Below are positions 55,578-64,000 of a stretch of 64,000 nt of DNA, one piece after another. A program made the translations under genes and the position numbers. A model generated the notes under the pieces. It did no database searches and had not been told where the DNA came from. It was given only the letters and a program-made list of their open reading frames with translations. Source of the DNA: Maridesulfovibrio ferrireducens (lineage in GTDB: Bacteria; Desulfobacterota; Desulfovibrionia; Desulfovibrionales; Desulfovibrionaceae); contig NZ_JAEINN010000009.1 of the NCBI RefSeq assembly GCF_016342405.1, positions 62,001 through 126,000 of the forward strand. Reading direction: 5' to 3'. Within the stretch, counting starts at the first letter, position 1. The number at the start of each line of letters is the position of its first letter.

Positions 55578-56693
55578 CTACCCCTGTTTAAATACGTAAC
55601 GTCTCATAGAAACGTTTAAAACGAGTCCAATAAGACAAAAATTGACCACAGTGGCACTGCCACCATAGCTGATAAATGGTAGAGGGATGCCTACTACCGG
55701 CATTAATCCGAGGACCATACCCATATTGATAAGGATTTGCCAGAAGAAATAGAAGAACACGCCCGCCGCAAGATAGCTTCCAAACAAATCTTTAGCATCT
55801 CTTGCGGTTACAACCATTTGATATAAAAAAACACAGAAAATACTAAGCAAAGACATCGCTCCGACAAAACCCCATTCCTCTCCGAAAACAGCAATAGCAA
55901 AGTCAGTATGTTTCTCCGGTAAAAATCTTAACTGACTTTGAGTTCCACCGAGAAAACCTTTTCCCCAGAGTCTTCCAGAACCTATCGCTATTTCAGACTG
56001 GATAATATGATAACCGGCTCCGAGCGGATCACTTGCAGGATTCATAAAAGAGATAACCCGTCTCTTTTGATAATCATGCATAAAAAGCCACCCAAGAGGA
56101 ATAAGACAGGGAATCGCAACGGCCATTGTCTTGAAAACTTTGGAAGTAAGCCCTCTGTAGAGAATCATTCCGCCCAGAATCAACAGAACATTAAGCCCGG
56201 ACCCGAGATCCGGCTGCAAAATAATCATTCCCGCCGGAAGAAGCCCCACTACAAATACATATCCCAATTTCATGAAGCCGAGCGGCTCAAAATCTCTTGA
56301 TAAAATTCTCGCTCCAATCACCAGAATAGTAATTTTAGCAAGTTCGCTCGGCTGAAAATTAAAAAATCCCAGATCAATCCATCTACGTGCACCGTAAATA
56401 GTTTTCCCCGCAAAAGGAACTGCTAGCAGAAGCAACACTGTAACCCAGAACAGAGGCCATGCTATAGTCTTTAAATGCCTGTAATCAAAGAGCATGAAGG
56501 TTAACATGCCGCCGAACCCCATAAGCCCCCAGATGAGCTGTTTTTGATAAAAGGAATTGACACTCATGCCGTCTTCCATTCTGAATCCGCTGGCTGAATA
56601 AAGATTCATCACGCCAAGAAAAAACAGTAATGCAGCGAGCCCCAGCAAAAACCAGTTCATATGGATGAGCAGTCTTCTGTCAATCGGTGACAT
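55578..56693 (-). CDS. rodA: rod shape-determining glycosyltransferase RodA
   Basis: A 371-residue SEDS protein with about ten helices. Conserved stretches include FQPSELAKITILVIGARIL, LQPDLGSGLNVLLIL, GKGFLGGTQSQLRFLPEKHTDFAIAVFGEEWGFVG and GMPV-like GLMPVVGIPLPFISYGGSA. It polymerises glycan in the elongasome with PBP2. The ATG overlaps the mrdA stop by one base (TAATG). Confidence 0.96.
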   Translation of the reverse strand: MSPIDRRLLIHMNWFLLGLAALLFFLGVMNLYSASGFRMEDGMSVNSFYQKQLIWGLMGFGGMLTFMLFDYRHLKTIAWPLFWVTVLLLLAVPFAGKTIYGARRWIDLGFFNFQPSELAKITILVIGARILSRDFEPLGFMKLGYVFVVGLLPAGMIILQPDLGSGLNVLLILGGMILYRGLTSKVFKTMAVAIPCLIPLGWLFMHDYQKRRVISFMNPASDPLGAGYHIIQSEIAIGSGRLWGKGFLGGTQSQLRFLPEKHTDFAIAVFGEEWGFVGAMSLLSIFCVFLYQMVVTARDAKDLFGSYLAAGVFFYFFWQILINMGMVLGLMPVVGIPLPFISYGGSATVVNFCLIGLVLNVSMRRYVFKQG

Positions 56694-58504
56694 TAATTTC
56701 CCACCCCTTCGTCTTTCGGTTGTTCGGCATAAAGATATTTATAAAGAGCTTTTACCACAGGACCGGCTCCTGATCCCCCGTGCAATCCGTGTTCTATCAT
56801 GCAGATGATCACATAACGCTGGTCATCCCTTTCAGCAAAACTAGCCATCCATGCATGATCTCTATATTTGTAAGGAATATCTTCATCTTTCATTTTTTTC
56901 AGCTCGTCAGTAAGCTTAACGACCTGTGCGGTCCCCGTCTTACCACCCACAACAACGCCCTTCATTCTGAGCCTTCTTGCTGTACCACGAGGACCGTCAA
57001 CAGTTTCAATCATTGCTTTTCTAATGATTTTCAACTGTTCCTCTGTCATAGGTATCCGCCCCTGCTCTTCAGCCGGTTCCCCCGCCAAAAGCTGTGGACG
57101 AAGCAGTCTGCCGCCGTTGATGATTGAAGATAGGAATCTCGCAACCTGCAAAGGAGAAGTAAGGGTATATCCCTGACCTATCGCCAAGTTCAAATTTTCA
57201 CCAGGATGCCAAATCTCACCGAATCGCTTTCGTTTCCACGCACGAGTTGGAATCAACCCCGGCTTTTCATGAGGCAGTGAGATACCTGTCAGCTCACCGA
57301 ACCCTGCTTTCTTTGCAAAGTCACTGATCCGGTCAACACCAAGTTTCATACCAAGTTTATAAAAATAAACATCGCATGACTGAACCAAAGCATCTTCTAG
57401 ATTAACGTCACCGTGACCACCCCTTCTCCAGCAACGAAAAGTATATTTACCAAGCTTAACATACCCGGGACAATAAACTGTATCCTTCGGATTAATCATA
57501 TTGTAGTGAAGTCCACATGCGGCCACTGCTATTTTGAAAACTGAACCTGGAGGATAAACACTTTGAATAACACGATTTTGCAACGGGTGCATAGGATCAT
57601 CCCGCAACTCAGCCCATTCTTTCTGACTAAGTCCCGAGGTGAAGGAATTATTATCGTATGAAGGAGAACTTACAAAAGCCAGTATCTGCCCGTTGTCCGG
57701 GTTCATGACCACTACAGCCCCGGCTTTTCCTTTGAGAAGCTTTCCGCCCAACTCCTGAAGCCCTAAATCAATGGAAAGATCTATATCTTCACCGGCAACA
57801 GGGGGACTTAAAATTCTCTCTTTAAGCCGCCTTCCTGTGGCGTCAACTTCGAGCTGTCTTCGTCCCTTTACACCGCGAAATCTTTTTTCAAGTACAGATT
57901 CAAGCCCCTGCTTGCCCACAAAATCTCCCACAGCAAGGTCTTCGTCAGCTTCAAGTTCATCTTCTCCGGATTCTGCAACATAGCCGAGGACATGAGACAA
58001 GAGTGGGCCTTGCAGGTATTGCCTTCTAGGACGCACAACAACCTCAAGACCGGGCCAATGCAATGCATTCGCCTCAATCATGGCCACCTGCTTAAAAGTA
58101 AGGTTAGGAGCTAAAATCAGTGGTTCAAACGGCTTTACGCGTTTGCGGGATTTCTTGAAAGTTTCTTTGAGCTTTGAAAGATCTTCACCTGTCCACTCAG
58201 AAACAGTTTTAAGTGTTGCCTCTAAGTCTTTACAGTCTTCACGCACAAGACCCAAAGCATAAGCAGGTTCATTTAAAGACAAAAGCTTACCAGTACGATC
58301 TCTGATCAGCCCACGTGGAGCATACAGCCTATCCTGTCTGAGCTGATTATTTTTCGCCTGCTCTGCAAAATAAGCTCCTTTATGAATCTGCAAAAACCAA
58401 AATCTAAGCGCAAAAACACAAAAAAGCAGGAGTATAAGCCCCTGCAGTAACAGCAATCCCGTTTTCGGAGGCTGCTGAGATTTTGCTTCATACAGTGAAC
58501 TCAT
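56693..58504 (-). CDS. mrdA: penicillin-binding protein 2
   Basis: A 603-residue class B transpeptidase. An N-terminal membrane anchor (LLLLQGLILLLFCVFALRFWFLQI) precedes the non-catalytic dimerisation domain (YAPRGLIRDRTGKLLSLN). The catalytic serine is in YPPGSVFKIA, with SCD in VQSCDVYFYKLG and KTG in VGGKTGTAQV. It crosslinks peptidoglycan for elongation. It overlaps the mreD stop by 17 bases. rodA follows. Confidence 0.97.
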   Translation of the reverse strand: MSSLYEAKSQQPPKTGLLLLQGLILLLFCVFALRFWFLQIHKGAYFAEQAKNNQLRQDRLYAPRGLIRDRTGKLLSLNEPAYALGLVREDCKDLEATLKTVSEWTGEDLSKLKETFKKSRKRVKPFEPLILAPNLTFKQVAMIEANALHWPGLEVVVRPRRQYLQGPLLSHVLGYVAESGEDELEADEDLAVGDFVGKQGLESVLEKRFRGVKGRRQLEVDATGRRLKERILSPPVAGEDIDLSIDLGLQELGGKLLKGKAGAVVVMNPDNGQILAFVSSPSYDNNSFTSGLSQKEWAELRDDPMHPLQNRVIQSVYPPGSVFKIAVAACGLHYNMINPKDTVYCPGYVKLGKYTFRCWRRGGHGDVNLEDALVQSCDVYFYKLGMKLGVDRISDFAKKAGFGELTGISLPHEKPGLIPTRAWKRKRFGEIWHPGENLNLAIGQGYTLTSPLQVARFLSSIINGGRLLRPQLLAGEPAEEQGRIPMTEEQLKIIRKAMIETVDGPRGTARRLRMKGVVVGGKTGTAQVVKLTDELKKMKDEDIPYKYRDHAWMASFAERDDQRYVIICMIEHGLHGGSGAGPVVKALYKYLYAEQPKDEGVGN

Positions 58505-58952
58505 GCTTCAACCGTTCCGGATAGATATATTTTAAAAAAAGCCACTCTAGCGGGAATATAATAAATTGCAAAATTCCTTCAAAAAGATAGCGGTCAGAAG
58601 CCCAGTTCATATCCGCAAGCATCGCCATCATTCCTGTAAGAAGCGGGTGCAGAACGCCTAATCCTGCGCCGCAAAGGAGAGCAAACATAAAACTCTGCAC
58701 ATCAAAGAACATGGCTCCGCAACGATAAACAACATAGATGGAAGAATACCAGAGAAGAGAGTAACCGAAAGGCAGACCGCCTGCCCCTTCCTGTATTAAA
58801 GACCACACAAGAATCAACCAGAAAAATAAAGTTTTCTTTTCCATCTGAATACAAAGCAAAAGACCCGGAGCGAGAAAATCTACCCCGGGCACAATTCTCT
58901 GTGCCCAGATTCCGACAACCGTAAAAGCCGCCCACCAAAAAAAAGAAAACAT
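58488..58952 (-). CDS. mreD: rod shape-determining membrane protein MreD
   Basis: A 154-residue integral membrane protein with five or six helices (FFWWAAFTVVGIWAQ, FLAPGLLLCIQ, FFWLILVWSLIQEGAGGLPFG, FMFALLCGAGLGVLHP, ILQFIIFPLEWLFLKYIYP). The start ATG 58952 has AAGGGA six bases before; a long upstream frame is not used. MreD belongs to the elongasome and varies greatly in sequence, so the name rests mainly on position between mreC and mrdA. Confidence 0.82.
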   Translation of the reverse strand: MFSFFWWAAFTVVGIWAQRIVPGVDFLAPGLLLCIQMEKKTLFFWLILVWSLIQEGAGGLPFGYSLLWYSSIYVVYRCGAMFFDVQSFMFALLCGAGLGVLHPLLTGMMAMLADMNWASDRYLFEGILQFIIFPLEWLFLKYIYPERLKHEFTV

Positions 58953-58953
58953 A

Positions 58954-59799
58954 CTAATTCCCTTCCGGTGAAGTTGAATTATCCGCAACATTTCTATGAA
59001 GCAGAAGAACTTCTTCTGTATTCTCCATATCAACCAGCGGAACAGCTTCAACCTTAAGGAATAATGAAATATCAGACCGTTCAACTGATACGACTTTTGC
59101 AATAGGAAGTCCGGGAGGATAAAGCCCAGCCAGACCAGATGTAACAAGGATTTCTCCCTCTGAAACAGGAGCATTAAGCTTCATGTACTTTACATTCAGA
59201 GTTTCACTTTCCCCACTGCCCACCAGCAAACCGGTAGATCTGTGAAGTTGCCCTCTGACTGAAATTCTGCTGTTAAGATCAGTGATCAACAAAGCTTTAG
59301 AGGAGGAAAGGCCGGGCTGTACAACTCTGCCTACGACCCCGAGAGGCGTCAGCACAGGAGTGTCGGCAACTACGCCGGAGATAGCACCCTTACTCAGTAT
59401 AATAGAATCCAGAGCGGCAGAAGGGCCCATTCTATGGGCAATGACTCTTGCTCCGTCGACGTACCAACCCTCTTCCGGTGAAAATTTGAGTAGTTCCTGA
59501 AACCTTTCAGCTTCTTCAGCTTTTTCTCTAAGCGTCATAATTTCAAGACGCATTAAATTATTTTGAGAACTCAGCTGATCATTCTGCTCCTTCAACCCGA
59601 CGAGATAAATATACCTGTCCCAGAAACCCACAGACCTGTCGAGAACCCATTCTCCGGGCCATAAGGACCACTTAACAATTTCAAGCCCTGTATAATCCGC
59701 TAAACGATCGAGTTGCCCTGATCGCAGATTCCACGAATAAAGGCTGAGGTAGATAAATAAGCCTACGATGATGGCTATAGCGGTACGCTTGAGCTTCAA
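58954..59799 (-). CDS. mreC: rod shape-determining protein MreC
   Basis: A 281-residue bitopic protein: a cytoplasmic KLKR start, one membrane helix (AIAIIVGLFIYLSLYSW), a coiled coil (about 70-105, QNDQLSSQNNLMRLEIMTLREKAEEAERF) and beta domains with ARVIAHRMGPSAALDSIILSKGAISGV and SGLAGLYPPGLPIAKV. It bridges PBP2 and MreB. The start codon is TTG 59799, six bases after AGAGGA. MreB lies about 200 bases upstream, with the hairpin at 59910 between. Confidence 0.95.
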   Translation of the reverse strand: MKLKRTAIAIIVGLFIYLSLYSWNLRSGQLDRLADYTGLEIVKWSLWPGEWVLDRSVGFWDRYIYLVGLKEQNDQLSSQNNLMRLEIMTLREKAEEAERFQELLKFSPEEGWYVDGARVIAHRMGPSAALDSIILSKGAISGVVADTPVLTPLGVVGRVVQPGLSSSKALLITDLNSRISVRGQLHRSTGLLVGSGESETLNVKYMKLNAPVSEGEILVTSGLAGLYPPGLPIAKVVSVERSDISLFLKVEAVPLVDMENTEEVLLLHRNVADNSTSPEGN

Positions 59800-59909
59800 A
59801 CTAAATCCTCTAACTTACATAAAGGGATCGAACCAAACACATGACACTGTTTATTGAAAATTGATTAAGCAAAAAAAATTGCCGCCGACTGACACAGCAC
59901 AGCATATTT

Positions 59910-59959
59910 CTAAGTGCATAGTTTTGACGAATTCACCACCGTCGAAACTATGCACTTAG
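59910..59959. repeat. long hairpin between mreB and mreC
   Basis: CTAAGTGCATAGTTTTGACG (59910-59929) pairs with CGTCGAAACTATGCACTTAG (59940-59959) over 20 positions with one G-U and a ten-base loop. No T run follows on either strand, so a standard terminator is unlikely. It may stabilise mreB mRNA or separate mreB from the rest of the transcript. Confidence 0.75.
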
Positions 59960-60003
59960 CAAGAAAAAATGCACTCTCTGTTAATCCACCGCAAAAAATG
60001 AAG

Positions 60004-61047
<1,044 letters not shown>

Positions 61048-61276
61048 CTACTGGAAACTCCAAAAAAAATGTGATTCGAACGACGCCTCAGCAGACGCTA
61101 ACTTTCCTTATATCAAAAGAAATTCCTCGGTAATAACTAGCAGAAGAAATTGCTACAGGCAACATATTACACCAATTACGCCAACCACTTCTTAACACTG
61201 TTAACACACTGTATATTTTGATATAAATAAAAAATAGTTTAATACACTGCCCCGATTCAGAATAAAAGGAGTCTTC

Positions 61277-62251
61277 ATGTATCGTTTTTACGGGCTTGCT
61301 GCCCGACTAAGACAAAATTTCGGAAAAAGGGTCCAGAAAGTACCGCTGGACTTCGGATTTTCATGCCCCAATCGTGACGGAAATATTTCCACAAAAGGGT
61401 GTATTTTCTGCAACCCCCTCGGCTCTGGATCAGGCATGCACTCTCAGTCTACACCCATTCCTGAACAGTGGGATTTCTGGACGAAAAAATTTACCAGACT
61501 TTACAATGCAAAACTTTTTCTAGCCTACCTGCAATCCTACACCAACACGTATGGAACTTTGGAACAGGTAAAGTGCGCGTTTGATCAACTCCGGGATCTT
61601 CCCGGGCTTGCCGGCATATGTATAGGAACCCGTCCTGACTGCATTGATGCTGAAAAGCTCCAATTGATAAAAGATCTTAATCTGAAAGAAACATGGCTTG
61701 AACTGGGACTTCAAAGTTCAAATGATACAACTCTGGCTTTGATCAACAGAGGGCATGACGCAAAGTGTTTTGCTGACGCGGTTATACTTGCGGACTCATA
61801 TGGAATCGAGGTCTGCGCACACGTTATCGCAGGATTGCCGGGAGAATCAAAGAAAGATTTCATTGCAACGGTTGAATTTATTAACAGTCTTCCTGTTTCC
61901 GGAATCAAACTTCATAATCTCTATATTAGTCAAGGCACTCCCTTGCAGGAAATGTATGACCGTGGGGAATTCACCCCTTTCTCCATGGAAGAATACCTTG
62001 ATATGCTTGAAACTGCCGTATCCATTTTACGAACCGACATTGTTGTCCACAGACTGAATGCCGACCCTGCGCCGGGTGAACTGGTAGCGCCGGACTGGAT
62101 TGAGCATAAAAGAAATGTTCAGAACGCGATTGATATGATGTTTGAAAACAACGATCTCTGGCAGGGTTGCGCAAGAGAGGACAGCCCGACGTCCCCACCG
62201 GAATGGTTTGGTCCTGACCACCTTCCACCCGGAAGAAAACGAAAAATATAA
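61277..62251 (+). CDS. radical SAM protein, TIGR01212/YhcC family
   Basis: A 324-residue radical SAM enzyme. The cluster cysteines are in CPNRDGNISTKGCIFC, with the wider spacing typical of TIGR01212 (CxxxxxxxxxxxCxxC). GIKLHNLYISQGTPL and LELGLQSSNDTTLALINRGHD follow. The reaction of this family is not established. AAGGAG lies seven bases before the ATG. It diverges from mreB and ends with a terminator. Confidence 0.9.
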   Translation: MYRFYGLAARLRQNFGKRVQKVPLDFGFSCPNRDGNISTKGCIFCNPLGSGSGMHSQSTPIPEQWDFWTKKFTRLYNAKLFLAYLQSYTNTYGTLEQVKCAFDQLRDLPGLAGICIGTRPDCIDAEKLQLIKDLNLKETWLELGLQSSNDTTLALINRGHDAKCFADAVILADSYGIEVCAHVIAGLPGESKKDFIATVEFINSLPVSGIKLHNLYISQGTPLQEMYDRGEFTPFSMEEYLDMLETAVSILRTDIVVHRLNADPAPGELVAPDWIEHKRNVQNAIDMMFENNDLWQGCAREDSPTSPPEWFGPDHLPPGRKRKI

Positions 62252-62256
62252 AGTTT

Positions 62257-62295
62257 AAAGCCCGTAACAAATTTATTTTGATACGGGCTTTCTTG
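62257..62295. terminator. terminator between the radical SAM gene and pstA
   Basis: AAAGCCCGTA / TACGGGCTTT with a 15-base AT loop; T-rich on the plus side (TTTCTTG) and A-rich upstream, so it can end both convergent genes. Confidence 0.8.
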
Positions 62296-62315
62296 CGAGA
62301 CTAGGATGGAGAAAA

Positions 62316-63266
62316 TTACCTAGCGAGCTTTTTCTGCATTCTAGCTCTGATATATATAGCCATCATATTCATACCCAGAACCAAAGTTATAAGGACAAGG
62401 GATGTTCCGTATTGAATATGTCTTGTTTTTTCAATTTCTGTTCCGGCTGTTGCCAGTACATATATATGATAGGGCAACGCCATTACATCATCAAAAAGAG
62501 ATTCAGGCATTTCAGGGGTGAAAAAGACTGCGGCGGTAAACATAATCGCGGCAGTTTCCCCTGCGGCCCGTGAAAGCGTAAGAATTGCGCCAGTCAACAT
62601 GCCGGGTAAAGCGGCGGGAAGAACAACCCTGTAAATGGTCTGCCATTTAGTAGCACCAAGCCCAAGCGAGGCTTCTCTATATGTTTGCGGAACAGAACGG
62701 AGAGCTTCCTCAGAAGCCCCGATAACAAGCGGTAAAGCCAGCGCCCCGAGCGTACATACTCCGGCCATAATGCTTACGCCCATTCCCATCACAGTTACAA
62801 ATAACGACAAACCGAAAAGTCCGAACACAACTGAAGGAACTCCGGCAAGATTATTAATACCCAGTCTTAAAATCCGCACAAGTCTGGGTGATGTAGCGTA
62901 TTCATTGAGATAAATTGCAGTGGCGATCCCCCAAGGCAATGCAACCATCAACGCTCCGTAACTGAGAACAATTGTTCCTACTATACATGGAAGGATTCCT
63001 CCCTCGGTCATTGAATTTCTGGGGTTTTCAGTCAAAAATTCCCAGCTCATTGCAGGCAATCCATAATATAGAACGAATCCACATATAATAAGTAAAGCCA
63101 GACCGTTAATAGCTGCGGCGGCTTTAAACAGCATGAAGACGACCTTCTGCACTTTCTCTCTCATGGAATAATTGCCTTGTTCAGGCTCCAGCATACCTTC
63201 ACTTGCGACACACTCATTACCAAACATCAAATCAACCTGCTCTATAGTTTCAGCGGAGTTACTCAT
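62316..63266 (-). CDS. pstA: phosphate ABC transporter permease PstA
   Basis: A 316-residue inner membrane permease of the high-affinity phosphate system. The permease loop (EEALRSVPQTYREASLGLGATKWQTIYRVVLPAALPGMLTGAI) and the SRAAGETAAIMFTAAVFF segment match PstA. About 40 extra N-terminal residues are hydrophilic. It pairs with pstC 37 bases away. ATG at 63266. The other pst genes and pho regulators are not in this window. Confidence 0.93.
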   Translation of the reverse strand: MSNSAETIEQVDLMFGNECVASEGMLEPEQGNYSMREKVQKVVFMLFKAAAAINGLALLIICGFVLYYGLPAMSWEFLTENPRNSMTEGGILPCIVGTIVLSYGALMVALPWGIATAIYLNEYATSPRLVRILRLGINNLAGVPSVVFGLFGLSLFVTVMGMGVSIMAGVCTLGALALPLVIGASEEALRSVPQTYREASLGLGATKWQTIYRVVLPAALPGMLTGAILTLSRAAGETAAIMFTAAVFFTPEMPESLFDDVMALPYHIYVLATAGTEIEKTRHIQYGTSLVLITLVLGMNMMAIYIRARMQKKLAR

Positions 63267-63303
63267 TATTATTCCCCGTTATTAAGTTTACTGACAGCTT
63301 CCA

Positions 63304-64000
63304 CTAAAGAGTGGCTGAACCGACCTGCTTATATTTATGAGCGACATGATCGGCAATTAGATTGAAAACCATTGTGAACAAAAACAGCACCATACCGATG
63401 GCAAAAAGAGCATGGTAATGTTCACTGTGAAAAGGAGCTTCGCCCATTTCGGCCGCAATGGAAGCAGGCATCGGGCGTACCGGATCAAAAATAGAATTCG
63501 GAAGCATTCCCGCACCGCCCGCAACCATCAAAACAACCATGGTTTCCCCAATTGAACGGGCCATGCCCAGAATTATTCCTGTTGAAATACCCGACAATGA
63601 TGCGGGAACCATAACTTTATAAATGCTCTGCCAGTGCGTAGCACCCAAAGCGAGTGATGCCTCTTTAAGTTCTGGAGGAACGGAATAAAGAGCGTCCTCT
63701 GAAATACTTGTGATAGTCGGAACAGCCATGAAAGCCAGCATCACCGAGGCATTGAAAAGATTAAGACCTACCGCAATATCAAAGGTTTCCTGTAAAAAAG
63801 GGGCTACAACTACCATCCCGAAAAAACCGATTACAACAGAAGGTAGAGCGGCCAGCATTTCAACTGCGGGTTTTACAATGTCACGCACCTTTGCAGGAGC
63901 AATCTCCGCAAGATAAATTGCGGTCATTACACCAAGCGGAATCGCGATGAGAGAGGATAACAAAGTAACCGCTCCGGACCCGACAATAAGCGGCCATATA
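63304..64000 (-). CDS. pstC: phosphate ABC transporter permease PstC, 5' end outside window
   Basis: The frame runs off the right edge; 232 codons are visible, starting WPLIVGSGAVTLLSSLIAIPLGVMTAIYLAE, with VEMLAALPSVVIGFFG and the permease loop PPELKEASLALGATHWQSIYKVMVPASLSGISTGIILG. This is the membrane-spanning C-terminal half of PstC. The N terminus, and probably pstS, lie beyond 64000. Confidence 0.93.
   Translation of the reverse strand, partial: IWPLIVGSGAVTLLSSLIAIPLGVMTAIYLAEIAPAKVRDIVKPAVEMLAALPSVVIGFFGMVVVAPFLQETFDIAVGLNLFNASVMLAFMAVPTITSISEDALYSVPPELKEASLALGATHWQSIYKVMVPASLSGISTGIILGMARSIGETMVVLMVAGGAGMLPNSIFDPVRPMPASIAAEMGEAPFHSEHYHALFAIGMVLFLFTMVFNLIADHVAHKYKQVGSATL

Noticed and set aside
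61066-61095. A TTCGAAT stretch that resembles a tRNA T loop.
   Set aside because: The flanking bases (CGTCG and CACAT) do not pair and no acceptor or anticodon stem can be drawn.

Overview
The window reads as a chromosomal segment of a marine or low-GC sulfate-reducing deltaproteobacterium of the Desulfovibrionaceae (Maridesulfovibrio-like). The reasons are the mixture of gene families (futalosine-type UbiA prenyltransferase, HD-GYP and chemoreceptor genes, RNase Y, a cytochrome-free iron alcohol dehydrogenase), the split ATP synthase operon that lacks the a and c subunits, the b/b' pair, and the estimated GC in the low-to-mid 40s with GC-rich palindromes between genes. This genus-level assignment is inference; no rRNA or tRNA gene is present to confirm it. 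Gene density is high and most of the window is ordinary core genome.

Layout. 1-2.4 kb (minus): the remnant of an RHS-repeat gene broken by an in-frame TAA, a small unknown gene, then a rhodanese lipoprotein with a MauE/DoxX membrane protein. 2.5-10.8 kb: DEAD-box helicase and aminotransferase, a YgjP-type metallopeptidase, an MFS carrier, and a plus-strand cluster STAS - DsbA-like - CheD - exported acetolactate decarboxylase - HPt. 10.8-20.2 kb: uvrA, an HD-GYP protein, Fe-alcohol dehydrogenase, folD, eno, coaX, a MerR-like regulator. 20.3-25.1 kb: htpG, an orphan HPt and receiver pair, purD-purE. 25.1-31.1 kb (minus): amtB-glnB-glnD plus a chemoreceptor whose sensor domain is C-terminal, headed by a strong sigma-54 promoter. 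31.3-37.8 kb (plus): an orphan zinc-type binding protein lacking one ligand, a candidate structured RNA, then a sigma-54 activator with a HyuA-like protein and a histone-deacetylase-like protein.

37.9-49 kb (minus): a PAS chemoreceptor, MscS channel, UbiA prenyltransferase, a YdcZ-type exporter, tyrS, then glmU - zapB-like - zapA - 6S RNA - rny - ymdB. 49-61 kb (minus): a long colinear block mreB-mreC-mreD-mrdA-rodA-bactofilin-atpF'-atpF-atpH-atpA-atpG-atpD-atpC, joining cell shape and F1 ATPase genes. 61-64 kb: a TIGR01212 radical SAM protein and pstA/pstC, the latter cut by the window edge.

The parts most worth a second look are the sigma-54 activator/HyuA/deacetylase locus, the roughly 107-nt structured element at 32321-32427, the long hairpin between mreB and mreC, the DsbA-like protein with its first cysteine lost, the inverted-architecture chemoreceptor, and the broken RHS gene. 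None is proven to be a new system; the window contains no CRISPR array, insertion sequence or prophage that I can see.
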